Assembly: GCF_009789075.1 (NCBI RefSeq)
Contig: NZ_WNXQ01000004.1
Span: 248,001 to 312,000, forward strand
Direction: 5' to 3'
DNA: 64,000 nt
From: Pseudooceanicola pacificus
GTDB taxonomy: Bacteria; Pseudomonadota; Alphaproteobacteria; Rhodobacterales; Rhodobacteraceae
Positions within the stretch are counted from its first letter, which is position 1. Every line of letters starts with the position of its first letter. The notes beneath the pieces were generated by a model. It was not told the DNA's origin. It worked only from the letters and a program-made list of their open reading frames with translations, and ran no database searches. Made by a program: the position numbers and the translations under genes. Below are positions 27,230 through 36,559 of the stretch, one piece after another.

Positions 27230-27263
27230 GAGACGCCGGATGGCACCTGGTGCCGTCCGGCCC

Positions 27264-28127
27264 TCACGGCCAGTCGGCGAACCCGCGGCGCAGCTTCTGG
27301 ATTTCCTCGCTGTTGGCGCGGGAGATCACCGCCCGGTAGGTGCCCGGCGCCATGGCCGTCCGTCGCTTGAAGAAGTGGCTGAACCGCGAGGCATCCACAA
27401 AGCCAAGGTCGTCGGCGATCTTCTTCAAGGGATGGCCGGAATTTTCCAGCCGGGCCTTCGCTTCGGCGGTCAGCCGTTCATGCACCAGTTCGGCCGGGGT
27501 CCGGCCCGTCTCGCGCTTGCATATGCGGTGCAGGCGGTCGTATTCGACACCCAGACGATCGGCGTATGTCGCGATCTGCCAATGCTCCCGGTAATGCAGT
27601 TCGACGAGGTGACGGAACTCCCGAAGGGTGTTCGTGGTCTCGGTCTTGGCGCTGGTCACGTCCGGGCTGTGCACCCTGAGGGCCGCGATCAGCAGCAGCC
27701 TGAGGAAGGCCGAGAGCGACATCTGCGACCGGCGCTCGGGCGACTCCAGCTCGTGTTCGAACCAGTCGAACAGCGTTTCGATCTGCGGCACGTCCGGCGC
27801 GATGGACAGCCGGGCGCGGAAGGGGCTTTCAACCAGCATCCGAAGGTGAACGGACTCGGACCGGGCGCCGATGGCGTCCATGAGGATGCTGTCGCTGAGA
27901 CCAAGCAGCCGCGCGGCGGACCCGGCCCTGAGCGTCAGATCGGGTCGCTCGACCCCCGGCCAGAACGCCAGCGCGGGGCCGGTCAGCTCCGATCTGCCCT
28001 CTCCGACAATCAGGCTGCCCTGATGCAGGAAAAGCAACGTGCCGAACCCCTCAGGGATTCGCCGCCGCAGAACCCGATCGTGCAGCGCCTCGCGCTCGTC
28101 CTGAAGGGTCACATAGTCGCTTGGCAT
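27264..28127 (-). CDS. AraC/XylS-family transcriptional regulator
   Basis: This is a 287-residue activator. The C-terminal double helix-turn-helix occupies about residues 185-280 (IATYADRLGVEYDRLHRICK, then KKIADDLGFVDASRFSHFFK, which is the classic AraC signature). The N-terminal effector domain resembles a cupin, with FLHQGSLIVGEG near 32. The ATG at 28127 is used; the longer frame begins with TTG. It is divergent from the aldehyde dehydrogenase, and direct repeats 21 bp apart in the gap are good binding sites. It likely activates the aldehyde dehydrogenase-Liv-SDR operon in response to an aromatic or similar compound. Confidence 0.9.
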   Translation of the reverse strand: MPSDYVTLQDEREALHDRVLRRRIPEGFGTLLFLHQGSLIVGEGRSELTGPALAFWPGVERPDLTLRAGSAARLLGLSDSILMDAIGARSESVHLRMLVESPFRARLSIAPDVPQIETLFDWFEHELESPERRSQMSLSAFLRLLLIAALRVHSPDVTSAKTETTNTLREFRHLVELHYREHWQIATYADRLGVEYDRLHRICKRETGRTPAELVHERLTAEAKARLENSGHPLKKIADDLGFVDASRFSHFFKRRTAMAPGTYRAVISRANSEEIQKLRRGFADWP

Positions 28128-28153
28128 GACTGAATCCAATTTTCCGACAAGTA

Positions 28154-28187
28154 ATGCCCATTTTTGAACATTCTATGCCAATTTTTC
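28154..28187 (+). promoter_or_regulatory. Direct repeats, likely AraC-family binding sites
   Basis: ATGCCCATTTTTG (28154-28166) and ATGCCAATTTTTC (28175-28187) are near-identical, lie in the same orientation and start 21 bp apart, two helical turns. A weaker third copy (ATCCAATTTTCC) starts at 28134. Same-orientation repeats at this spacing are what AraC-family dimers recognise. Confidence 0.6.
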
Positions 28188-28234
28188 GAGAGCTACAAGA
28201 ACAGCACGGAGGACGGGTTTCGGCCCGAACATGT

Positions 28235-29656
28235 ATGACACCACAGCTTGCCCCAAAAAGATCGGCCACGGATCAAGTGGTTGTGCGCCGCAACCCGGCG
28301 ACCGGAGAGATCGTGAGCCAGGAGCCCGCCCACGATCTGGCGGCCTGCCGGCGCTTCACGGCGCGCGCCGCCGCGGCCTTTCCGTCGTGGTCTTCGGCTC
28401 CGGTTGCTGTGCGCTCCGAGGCCCTGATCAGGATCGCGTCCGAAATCGAAACCATGCGCGACAAGTTCCGCCGCGCCATGATCGAAGAGATCGGAGCCCC
28501 GGCGGCCTGGGCCGACCATAACGTGACCTTTGCGGCCCATCTCCTGCGATATGTCGCGGAGGCGGCGCAGGACCTTGGGAAACTGCATCCGATCGGATCG
28601 GAACAAGGTTGCGAGAGCTGGGCCGAACGGGTGCCTTGCGGGGTCTGCCTGGGGATCGCGCCGTGGAACGCGCCGCTGATCCTTGGCGTGCGGGCCTTCG
28701 CCGTGCCGATTGCCTGCGGCAACACCGTTCTTCTCAAGGGCAACGAAATCGCGCCCCGGACATATCGCCTGATCGGCGAGGCCGTCGCCGGTGCCGGTCT
28801 GCCCCGGGATGTGGTTCAGGTGTTCCTCTGCCCGGCGGAAGACAGCGAAAGCATCGTCGACGCGCTGATCGAGAACCCTGTGGTGCGCCGGGTGAATTTC
28901 ACCGGCTCCACGCGGGTCGGGCGGCGCATTGCCAACCTGTGCGCGCGACACCTCAAGCGCCCGCTTCTGGAACTGGGCGGGCAGGCCCCGATGGTGGTGC
29001 TTGAAGATGCCGATCTGGACGCCGCCGCAGAGGCCGCTGTGCGCGGCGCCTATCTGAACCAGGGTCAGATCTGCATGTCGACCGAGCGGCTGATCGTGGC
29101 CGAAGCTGTCGCAGACGACCTCATCGCCAGGCTGGAGGCAAAGCGCGCCGCCCTTGTGGTTGGCGATCCCGCCTTGCCCAGCACCGACCTGGGGCCGGTC
29201 GTTGGCATCGAGGCGGCCGATCGTCTGGCAGGTCTTGTCGGTGATGCAATGTCCCAGGGGGCGCGGTTGATCGGGGGTGGCGGAACCCGAGACGCCTTCT
29301 TCGAGCCGACCCTGATCGACGGCGTCGAACCCGGCATGCGGCTGTACATGGAAGAAGTCTTTGGGCCGATCCTGTCGGTGACCCGCGTGGCCTCGGACCA
29401 CGAGGCGGTCACCGTCGCCAATGACAGCGAATACGGGCTCTCTGCGGCCGTATTCTCGCAGGATCCGGACCGGGCGAAACGCATCGCGCGCCAGATCCAT
29501 TCCGGCATCTGCCACATCAACGGCTGCACCGTGGACGACGATCCGCGCGCGCCGTTCGGCGGCGTCAAATCCAGCGGATACGGGCGCTTCGGCGGGAGCT
29601 GGAGTTTCGAGGAGTTCACGGAACTTCGCTGGATCACCAGCACACACGACCCCTGA
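28235..29656 (+). CDS. NAD(P)-dependent aldehyde dehydrogenase 1
   Basis: This is a 473-residue aldehyde dehydrogenase. It shows CLGIAPWNAPLILGVRAF (cofactor site), FTGSTRVGRR, the general base in LLELGGQAPM, and the catalytic cysteine C280 in NQGQICMSTERL. The ICMSTERL form resembles aromatic aldehyde (vanillin, salicylaldehyde type) dehydrogenases. The ATG at 28235 is the best family start, though its ribosome binding site is weak; a GGAGGA lies farther upstream. It is divergent from AraC and 31 bp ahead of the Liv-type receptor. A second, similar enzyme is encoded at 35109. Confidence 0.92.
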   Translation: MTPQLAPKRSATDQVVVRRNPATGEIVSQEPAHDLAACRRFTARAAAAFPSWSSAPVAVRSEALIRIASEIETMRDKFRRAMIEEIGAPAAWADHNVTFAAHLLRYVAEAAQDLGKLHPIGSEQGCESWAERVPCGVCLGIAPWNAPLILGVRAFAVPIACGNTVLLKGNEIAPRTYRLIGEAVAGAGLPRDVVQVFLCPAEDSESIVDALIENPVVRRVNFTGSTRVGRRIANLCARHLKRPLLELGGQAPMVVLEDADLDAAAEAAVRGAYLNQGQICMSTERLIVAEAVADDLIARLEAKRAALVVGDPALPSTDLGPVVGIEAADRLAGLVGDAMSQGARLIGGGGTRDAFFEPTLIDGVEPGMRLYMEEVFGPILSVTRVASDHEAVTVANDSEYGLSAAVFSQDPDRAKRIARQIHSGICHINGCTVDDDPRAPFGGVKSSGYGRFGGSWSFEEFTELRWITSTHDP

Positions 29657-29687
29657 ACAATCAGGGACAGAGGGAGGACGCAGAGAC

Positions 29688-30962
29688 ATGACAGACAAGA
29701 TAACCAGACGCGGGATACTGGCCGGCGCGGGCGCGGTTCTGGGCAGCTTTGCCCTGGGGCGAAGCGCAGCCCTGGCGCAGTCCGGCGAGACACTGAAGAT
29801 CGGCTTCGTCAGCCCCGTCTCGGGCCCGCTTGCCGGGTTCGGGCAGACTGACGGCTATGTGCTGCAGCAGGCCCGCGCGGCCCTTGCCAAGGGCGTCACG
29901 ATCAACGGCACCGGCTATTCCGTGGAGATCCTGGATCGCGACACCCAATCCGATCCGGCCCGCGCGGGGCAACTGGCGCGAGAGCTGATCAATTCAGGCG
30001 GCGTCGACCTGATGATCGCGGTCTCGACACCTGAAACGATCAATCCGGTCTCCGACGCCTGCGAAGCGGCGGGCGTGCCCTGCATATCGACTGTCATGCC
30101 GTGGGAGGCCTGGTATTTCGGCCGCGGGGCCAAACCGGGCGAGGAGAGCCCGTTCAAATACGGCTTTCACTTCGGTTTCGGCGTCGATGAATTCTTTCGA
30201 GCCTATGTCAGCCAGTGGGAGTTGATCGGAACCAACCGGAAGGTCGGTGTCATGTATCCCAACGATGCCGACGGCAACGCCGTGCGGGCCATCCTGGCAC
30301 CCAGGCTTGAAGCGGCGGGCTATACCATCGTCGATCCCGGAGCCTATGAGACCGGCACCTCGGACTATTCCCGGCAGATCCGGATGTTCCGCGACGAAGG
30401 TGTCGAGATCTTCAACACCTTCCCGATCCCGCCCGATTTCGCGGCCTTCTGGCGCCAGGCGGCGCAACAGGGGCTGCACCGTCAGATCAAGATCGTGCAG
30501 GTCGCCAAAACCGGGTTGTTCCCCTCCGATGTCGAGGCACTTGGCGGTCTGGGCGACAATATCGCCTCGGCAGCCTACTGGCATCGCGATTTCCCCTATG
30601 TCTCTCCCGCAACCGGCCTGACCGGCGCAGAGCTTTGCGATGGCTACGAGGCCGCAACCGGACGGCAGTGGACGCAACAGCTTGGCGCGAGCCTGTCGGC
30701 CATCGACGTCGGCATGGCGGCGCTTTCTGCCGTGGCGAACCCCAAGGACAGAGAGGCCATCGCCGCCGCCCTTCCGGGGCTGAAGGCCGAAAGCATCGCG
30801 GGTCCTGTCGATTTCTCCTCCGGTCCGGTCAGGAACGTGGCGCATGGGCCGATCATCGGCACGCAATGGCAGAGGAACGGCAACCGCTTCGACTATGTGA
30901 TCACCGAGAACGCCACCGATACGAATGTGCCGGTGACCGGCACGCTCCGGCCCTATAACTAA
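29688..30962 (+). CDS. Branched-chain amino acid-type ABC transporter substrate-binding protein
   Basis: This 424-residue receptor of the Peripla_BP_6 (LivJ-like) family has a twin-arginine type signal (TRRGILAGAGAVLG, about residues 6-20) and cleavage near ALAQSGE. The mature start KIGFVSPVSGPLAGFGQ and the later VAVSTPE/DACEAAGVPCIST region fit the family. AGGGAGGA precedes the ATG. Family members also carry aromatic acids, amides and other organic compounds. The flanking aldehyde dehydrogenases and coniferyl-alcohol-type SDR suggest an aromatic ligand here, by inference. Confidence 0.9.
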   Translation: MTDKITRRGILAGAGAVLGSFALGRSAALAQSGETLKIGFVSPVSGPLAGFGQTDGYVLQQARAALAKGVTINGTGYSVEILDRDTQSDPARAGQLARELINSGGVDLMIAVSTPETINPVSDACEAAGVPCISTVMPWEAWYFGRGAKPGEESPFKYGFHFGFGVDEFFRAYVSQWELIGTNRKVGVMYPNDADGNAVRAILAPRLEAAGYTIVDPGAYETGTSDYSRQIRMFRDEGVEIFNTFPIPPDFAAFWRQAAQQGLHRQIKIVQVAKTGLFPSDVEALGGLGDNIASAAYWHRDFPYVSPATGLTGAELCDGYEAATGRQWTQQLGASLSAIDVGMAALSAVANPKDREAIAAALPGLKAESIAGPVDFSSGPVRNVAHGPIIGTQWQRNGNRFDYVITENATDTNVPVTGTLRPYN

Positions 30963-30974
30963 GGGCCGCTTGAG

Positions 30975-31703
30975 ATGACGCCCTCCCCCGTTCTGCGTGC
31001 CGAAGGTCTGTCGATGGCATTTGGTGCGTTCAAGGTTCTCGACCGCGTCTCGCTCGATGTGTTCGGGGGTGAGATCGTCGGCATTCTGGGGCCGAACGGC
31101 GCCGGCAAGACGACCTTCATGAACCTGCTGACAGGGGCCTACCGGCCCACAACCGGGCGGGTGCATGTCCTGGGAGAGGACGTGACCCATCTGGCCACGG
31201 CCGACCGGTGCCGCCGGGGCATCGCCCGGACGCATCAGGTGCCGCGGCCCTTCGGCGGGATGACGGTATTCGAAAACGTTCTGGTCGCCGCCCGGAACGG
31301 TCGTGGCGATCCTTCGGGTGATCCGGTCGGGCTCGCCTGGCAGGTGCTGGAGCACACCGGCCTTGCCGGCGTGGCCAATCGCAAGGCGGGGTCCCTGGGA
31401 CTGCTCGACCGAAAGCGGCTGGAACTGAGCCGCGCCCTGGCGACCGGCCCCCGGGTCGTGCTTCTCGACGAGATTGGCGGCGGGCTTACCGATGCCGAGG
31501 CGGACCGTCTTGTCGCCCTCATCCGGGACATTCAGCGCGACGGGGTCACCATTGTCTGGATCGAACACATCATGCGTCTGCTGACGGAATGTTGCACCCG
31601 CATGATCTGCATGGCCGGGGGCGCGGTGATTGCAGACGGCCTGCCCGGCGATGTGATCGACGCCCCGGCGGTCCGGACGGCCTATTTCGGGGCGGCGGCA
31701 TGA
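30975..31703 (+). CDS. Liv-type ABC transporter ATP-binding protein (LivG-like)
   Basis: This is a 242-residue ATPase with Walker A GPNGAGKTT and Walker B VVLLDEIGGGLT. The signature is the relaxed form common in aromatic-acid LivG proteins (LGLLDRKRLELSRALA in place of LSGGQ). It has the inserted MNLLTGAYRPTTG and HQVPRPFGGMTVFENV stretches of LivG. It lies 12 bp after the receptor and overlaps the LivF-like gene by 4 bp. Confidence 0.92.
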   Translation: MTPSPVLRAEGLSMAFGAFKVLDRVSLDVFGGEIVGILGPNGAGKTTFMNLLTGAYRPTTGRVHVLGEDVTHLATADRCRRGIARTHQVPRPFGGMTVFENVLVAARNGRGDPSGDPVGLAWQVLEHTGLAGVANRKAGSLGLLDRKRLELSRALATGPRVVLLDEIGGGLTDAEADRLVALIRDIQRDGVTIVWIEHIMRLLTECCTRMICMAGGAVIADGLPGDVIDAPAVRTAYFGAAA

Positions 31704-32422
31704 GTACGCTGGACGTCAGGGACATCCGGGCCAGCCACGGGCAGCTCGTCGCGGCGCAGGGCATCTCGTTTCGGGTCGAGGCCGGCAGGATGCTGTTCCT
31801 CGCCGGGGCCAACGGGGCGGGCAAGACAACGCTGCTGCGCACAATCGCCGGGGATCACCGCCAGGACGGCGGCACGATCCGATTGTCGGGCGTCAACGTC
31901 ACGGACATGCCCGCACACATGCGGGCGCGCGCCGGCCTGTCACTGGTGCCGGAGGGACGCCGGCTCTTCCCGCAGATGACCGTGCGCGAAAACCTCCAGC
32001 TCGGCGCGTCCACCTCTCGCGAAGGACCCTGGTCAGTGGAGGCGATCTATGACGCTTTTCCGAACCTTGAAAAGCTCGACAGGTCGCCCGCCGGAAAGCT
32101 GTCGGGTGGTGAGCAGCAGGCGGTGGCCATCGGGCGCGCCCTTATGGGCGACCCCGTTGCCATCATGCTCGACGAGGTGTCGCTTGGCCTGTCTCCGGCC
32201 GCGGTTGAGCTGGCTTACCAGGCCCTTCGCAAGGTCAGAGATGCGGGCATTGCCCTGCTTGTCGTGGAACAGGACCTGACCCGCGCGCTCGCCTGCGCGG
32301 ACGAGCTGATCGTCATGTGCGAAGGGCGGGAGATGCTGCGCTCCCTCCCCGGGGAGACCACGCTCGATGCACTCGTGTCCGCCTCCCTTGGTCATGGCAA
32401 GAACGAAGAGGTCGCGGCATGA
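31700..32422 (+). CDS. Liv-type ABC transporter ATP-binding protein (LivF-like)
   Basis: This is a 240-residue ATPase with Walker A GANGAGKTT, signature LSGGEQQAVAIGRAL and Walker B AIMLDEVSLGLS. The stretch VPEGRRLFPQMTVRENLQLG is diagnostic of LivF. It overlaps the genes on both sides by 4 bp (ATGA), so the five transporter genes form one coupled unit. Confidence 0.93.
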   Translation: MSTLDVRDIRASHGQLVAAQGISFRVEAGRMLFLAGANGAGKTTLLRTIAGDHRQDGGTIRLSGVNVTDMPAHMRARAGLSLVPEGRRLFPQMTVRENLQLGASTSREGPWSVEAIYDAFPNLEKLDRSPAGKLSGGEQQAVAIGRALMGDPVAIMLDEVSLGLSPAAVELAYQALRKVRDAGIALLVVEQDLTRALACADELIVMCEGREMLRSLPGETTLDALVSASLGHGKNEEVAA

Positions 32423-33309
32423 GCGCGCAGATCATCAACGCCGTCCTTCTGGGCGGATATTACGCGGTGCTGGCAACGGGCCTCGCTTTCATGTTCTCGG
32501 TCATGAACATCATCAACCTTGCCCACGGCAGCCTGATCATCCTGTCCGCCTACGGGCTTTACATCGCGGGCCATATGCTCGGCATACCCCTGGCCCTTGC
32601 GGTCCCGCTGGTCTGCGCGGTAATGTTCGGGCTCGGCTGCCTCCTCTATCGCGGTGTGCTCGCGCGGGCCTCCGCCGGGAGCGAGCTGTTGCCGCTTCTG
32701 GCCACCTTCGGCCTCGCCATCATCCTCGACAATCTGCTGTTCCAGGTCTTCGGGGCCGACACCCTGTCGCTTGCGCCGCTGGTGGGCGATCTCAGCTGGG
32801 CCTCGGTCGAACTGCCCGGCGATATCTGGGTCGGACAGCTCAGCGTCTACATCCTGATCGCCGCTGTTGCCGTGATCGGGGTACTGGAGGTCATCCTGCG
32901 CCGCACGGCCCTGGGCCATCGGATCCAGGCGGTCAGCCAGGACCGGGCGACGGCCGCGCTTCTGGGCATCGACACCGGCAGGACGGCGGCCATTGCGACC
33001 GGACTCGCCCTCGCGGTTGGCGTGATCGCGGCGGCGGCGCTTGGGCTGCGCAGCGCATGGGGGCCTTACGCCGGCGCGGCACAGCTGCTTTTCGCCTTCG
33101 AGGCAATCGTGATCGGCGGCGCGGGATCGCTTTGGCGCGTCCTCGCCGGGGCGATGCTGCTTGCCTTCGCCCAGTCCGCCGGCGCGGCGGTCCATCCGCA
33201 GGGCTTCCTCATCGGGGGGCATCTGGCCTTTCTTGTCGCCGTGTTCTGGCGCCTGCAGGCATGGCGCGACCGGTTGTCCGCACTCGGCAGCGCAAGGACG
33301 GCAGCATGA
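32419..33309 (+). CDS. Liv-type ABC transporter permease (LivH-like)
   Basis: This is a 296-residue inner-membrane permease with about eight hydrophobic segments. The N-terminal LLGGYYAVLATGLAFMFSVM and NIINLAHGSLIILSAYG are the standard LivH opening (GxxxxLxALGL...NLAHG). The ATPase-docking loop is near LGHRIQAVSQDRATAALLGI. It overlaps LivF and LivM by 4 bp each. Confidence 0.93.
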   Translation: MSAQIINAVLLGGYYAVLATGLAFMFSVMNIINLAHGSLIILSAYGLYIAGHMLGIPLALAVPLVCAVMFGLGCLLYRGVLARASAGSELLPLLATFGLAIILDNLLFQVFGADTLSLAPLVGDLSWASVELPGDIWVGQLSVYILIAAVAVIGVLEVILRRTALGHRIQAVSQDRATAALLGIDTGRTAAIATGLALAVGVIAAAALGLRSAWGPYAGAAQLLFAFEAIVIGGAGSLWRVLAGAMLLAFAQSAGAAVHPQGFLIGGHLAFLVAVFWRLQAWRDRLSALGSARTAA

Positions 33310-34319
33310 CCGATCTTACCATTACGCGCAGCAGCACGACCTCGCGCATCACGCTCGGGCTGCTTGTCGCGGCGGGTCTTGCCCTGGCCGCACTGCCGTG
33401 GATCAACGGCGTCGGTGGCAGCGGGCGTGCCGTGGCGCTGCTGGTCTACGTCCTGCTTGCCGTCATGTGGAATGCACTTGCCGGATTTGCCGGTCTCGTC
33501 TCCATCGGGCAGACCCTGTTCTTTGGCGTCGCGGCCTATGCCACCATCCGGCTGAGCGATGCGGGGATCGACCCTTTTCTGGCAACGATCCTCGCCACGC
33601 TGATCGGTGCCCTGCTGGGCTATGTCACATCGCTTTTCATGGTGAGCCTTTCGGGCGGTGAGTTTGCCATCGGCATGTGGGTGCTGTCGGCGCTGGCGCA
33701 TCTCTGCGTCAATCTCGACCCGCTCATTCAGGGCGAAACCGGCACCTCGCTCATCGCCCTCAACGCCTATGACGTGGAAACGCGGGCGGCGCTGACGCTG
33801 TGGCTGGCGCTGGCCTTCACCGCTGTTTTCATGGCCGCGCTGATCCTGCTGCTGAGGTCCTCGACAGGGGCAGCCATCACCGCGATCCGCGATGACGAGA
33901 TCGCCGCGCGGTCCGTCGGCGTGGATGTCCTGCGCACCAAGCGCATCGTCTTTGTCCTGGCCGCGACCGGCACCGCCGCGGCAGGAGCCCTCTGGCTGAC
34001 CTCCAACACGAGCTTTCAGCCCAAAGCGTTCTTTGGCGTGCACTGGACGGCCTACATGCTCTTCATGGTCCTGGTCGGCGGCCTGGGGCGCATCGAAGGT
34101 GCCCTGATCGGCGCGGTCCTGTTCTTCGTCATCGAAACGCTCTTCGGGGCCTATGGCGCCTGGTACCTCGTCGGCCTGGGCGCGGTTGCCGTCCTCTTTG
34201 CCCTCGTCCTGCCCAATGGACTCTGGGGCTGGATCGGCCCCCGCCTGCCCGGAGAGGCCATCCCGACAGGATATTTCGTTCACAAGAAGGAAGGGAGGAC
34301 CCAGCATGTTGATGGGTAA
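33306..34319 (+). CDS. Liv-type ABC transporter permease (LivM-like)
   Basis: This is a 337-residue permease with about ten hydrophobic segments. The family marks are AGFAGLVSIGQTLFFGVAAY near residue 58 and the docking loop GAAITAIRDDEIAARSVGV near 190. Its C-terminal 14 bases overlap the start of the next gene, whose ribosome binding site lies within livM. It pairs with the LivH-like subunit. Confidence 0.93.
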   Translation: MTDLTITRSSTTSRITLGLLVAAGLALAALPWINGVGGSGRAVALLVYVLLAVMWNALAGFAGLVSIGQTLFFGVAAYATIRLSDAGIDPFLATILATLIGALLGYVTSLFMVSLSGGEFAIGMWVLSALAHLCVNLDPLIQGETGTSLIALNAYDVETRAALTLWLALAFTAVFMAALILLLRSSTGAAITAIRDDEIAARSVGVDVLRTKRIVFVLAATGTAAAGALWLTSNTSFQPKAFFGVHWTAYMLFMVLVGGLGRIEGALIGAVLFFVIETLFGAYGAWYLVGLGAVAVLFALVLPNGLWGWIGPRLPGEAIPTGYFVHKKEGRTQHVDG

Positions 34320-35094
34320 GACTGTGGTTGTCACCGGTGCCGCATCCGGCATCGGGCAGCGCACGGCGGAACTGGCGCAGGTCATGGGGGCAAACGTGTT
34401 TTCCGTCGACCGCAACAAGCCGGACCGCCCGGTGGGACATTTCGTGCAGGCCGACCTCGGGTCCGAAGCGGGGGTCCGCGCGCTGGTGGAGGCCCTGCCC
34501 TCCGGTATCGACGCCCTGGCCAATGTTGCCGGGCTGTCCGGCACGCCGGGGCGTGCGCCGACCATCGCCGTGAATTTCCTGGGCCTGCGCGCGCTCTCGC
34601 TGGGCCTCGCCCCAAAGATCAACCAGTTCGGATCCGTCATCAACGTCGCTTCCATCGCGGGCTTCGGCTGGCGGACAAATCTGGACCGCGCGAAGAAGGC
34701 CGTGGCGGTTGAGGGGTTCCCGCAGGACGTCGAGGCATATTGCGACGACCACGACATTCACAACGAAACGTCTTACCCAGATTCCAAGGAGCTTCTGCTG
34801 CTCTGGACCTATCAGGCGGCGCATCTCCCGGTCTTCAAGGGCCGCTATATTCGGGTCAACGCCGTCAGTCCCGGTCCCGTCGAAACGCCGATCCTTCGCC
34901 AGTTCCGCGATGTCCTGGGCGACGCGCGGGTGAACAGCGACATCGACCGCGTGGGCCGTCCCGGCACGGCAAACGACATCGCACCGGCCATCCTTTTCCT
35001 CGCCTCGGACGGGGCGCGTTGGATCAACGGCACCAACCTGGCCTGTGACGGCGGGCTCGAAGCCTCGGTCATGGCCGACGCGATGGATTTCTGA
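34306..35094 (+). CDS. Short-chain dehydrogenase, coniferyl-alcohol dehydrogenase / 3-alpha-HSD type
   Basis: This is a 262-residue SDR. The cofactor motif is TGAASGIG near residue 11, followed by a glycine-rich N-terminal half that is shorter than in classical SDRs (NVAGLSG for NNAG). The catalytic pair is Y-x3-K in SYPDSKELLLLW. The SKELLLLW form and the insertion with DDHDIHNET before it match coniferyl-alcohol dehydrogenases (CalA) and 3-alpha-hydroxysteroid dehydrogenases. It would oxidise an aryl alcohol to the aldehyde used by the enzyme encoded next, 14 bp downstream. AAGGGAGGA is its ribosome binding site, inside livM. Confidence 0.8.
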   Translation: MLMGKTVVVTGAASGIGQRTAELAQVMGANVFSVDRNKPDRPVGHFVQADLGSEAGVRALVEALPSGIDALANVAGLSGTPGRAPTIAVNFLGLRALSLGLAPKINQFGSVINVASIAGFGWRTNLDRAKKAVAVEGFPQDVEAYCDDHDIHNETSYPDSKELLLLWTYQAAHLPVFKGRYIRVNAVSPGPVETPILRQFRDVLGDARVNSDIDRVGRPGTANDIAPAILFLASDGARWINGTNLACDGGLEASVMADAMDF

Positions 35095-35108
35095 AGGAGC
35101 ACCAGACC

Positions 35109-36554
35109 ATGAGCCTACCACTTTTGATCGGCGGCCAGGATGTTCCTGCAACCGGCGGCCGGACATACGACCGGATCGACCCGGTGACAGGCGATATTGC
35201 CAGCACGGCCGCAGCTGCGTCCGTCGCGGATGCGATCACGGCAGTAGACGCAGCCGCGGCCGCCTTCCCCGACTGGTCCCGGACCGGGCCGGGACAACGC
35301 CGCGCCCTGCTTCTGAAGGCTGCGGATGCGCTAGAGGCCATGACGGGCGAAATCACCGCCGGGATGATCGCGGAAACGGGGGCCACCGGCCCCTGGGCCG
35401 GGTTCAACTGCATGCTGGCGGCGGGCATGCTGCGCGAGGCGGCCTCGATGACCAGCCAGATCACGGGCGAGGTAATCCCGGCGAACAAGCCCGGCTCGCT
35501 CGCCATGGCGCAGCGGAAACCGCTTGGCGTCTGTCTGGGCATCGCGCCCTGGAACGCGCCCGTCATCCTTGGCACCCGCGCCGTGGCGATGGCCATCGCC
35601 TGCGGGAACACGGCAGTTCTCAAGGCCTCCGAACTGTGCCCCGCGACCCATCTGGCGATCGGCCAGGCGTTCCGCGAGGCAGGCTTTCCCGATGGCGTTA
35701 TGAACGTGATCACCAACGCCCCCGAAGACGCGGCCGAGGTCGTGGCGGCGCTTATCGCCGCCCCCGCCGTGCGCCATGTAAACTTCACCGGGTCCACGAA
35801 AGTCGGCCGCATCATCGCCGTCACGGCGGCGGAGCATCTGAAACCGGTCCTGCTGGAACTGGGGGGCAAGGCGCCGCTGGTGATCCTGGACGACGCCGAT
35901 CTGGAGGGGGCGGTGAACGGCGCCATCTTTGGCGCATTCATGAACCAGGGCCAAATCTGCATGTCGACCGAACGCATCATCGTGCATGGGGGCATCGCCG
36001 ACGCATTTGTCGAGGCGCTTGCGGCCCGGGCGCGCAGCCTTCGCGCCGGCAATCCGCGCGACGCGGTGGTCCTGGGATCGCTCGTGACCCTTGAGGCGGC
36101 CGAGAAGATGGACGCCCTGATCGCCGACGCGACGGACAAGGGCGGCAAGGTCATCGCCGGGGGCAGCCGATCCGGGGCCGTGGTCGCGGCGACGCTGATT
36201 GACGGCGTCACCGCTGCGATGCGCCTTTACGGCGAAGAGAGCTTCGGACCGGTCAAGCCGATCATCCGGGTCAAGGACGACGCTGATGCGATCCGCGTCG
36301 CCAATGACACCGAATACGGCCTGGCAGCGTCGGTCTATTCGCAGGACATCGGGCGGGCCATGCGGGTCGCGGACCAGATCGAAAGCGGCATCTGCCACAT
36401 CAACGGGCCGACCGTCGGTGACGAAGCGCAGATGCCGTTCGGGGGCGTCAAGAACTCGGGCTATGGCCGGTTCGGCGGAAAGGCCGCCGTTGAGGCCTTC
36501 ACCTCGGTCAGGTGGGTCACCATCGAAGACCCGCACCAGCACTATCCGTTCTAG
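35109..36554 (+). CDS. NAD(P)-dependent aldehyde dehydrogenase 2
   Basis: This is a 481-residue aldehyde dehydrogenase with CLGIAPWNAPVILGTRA, FTGSTKVGR, LLELGGKAPL and the catalytic cysteine C284 in NQGQICMSTERI. It is similar over its length to the enzyme at 28235, with the same ICMSTER motif, so the two probably handle related aromatic or unsaturated aldehydes. GAAGGAG lies just before the ATG. It follows the alcohol-dehydrogenase-like SDR, a natural alcohol-aldehyde-acid pair. Confidence 0.92.
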   Translation: MSLPLLIGGQDVPATGGRTYDRIDPVTGDIASTAAAASVADAITAVDAAAAAFPDWSRTGPGQRRALLLKAADALEAMTGEITAGMIAETGATGPWAGFNCMLAAGMLREAASMTSQITGEVIPANKPGSLAMAQRKPLGVCLGIAPWNAPVILGTRAVAMAIACGNTAVLKASELCPATHLAIGQAFREAGFPDGVMNVITNAPEDAAEVVAALIAAPAVRHVNFTGSTKVGRIIAVTAAEHLKPVLLELGGKAPLVILDDADLEGAVNGAIFGAFMNQGQICMSTERIIVHGGIADAFVEALAARARSLRAGNPRDAVVLGSLVTLEAAEKMDALIADATDKGGKVIAGGSRSGAVVAATLIDGVTAAMRLYGEESFGPVKPIIRVKDDADAIRVANDTEYGLAASVYSQDIGRAMRVADQIESGICHINGPTVGDEAQMPFGGVKNSGYGRFGGKAAVEAFTSVRWVTIEDPHQHYPF

Positions 36555-36559
36555 GGGCC

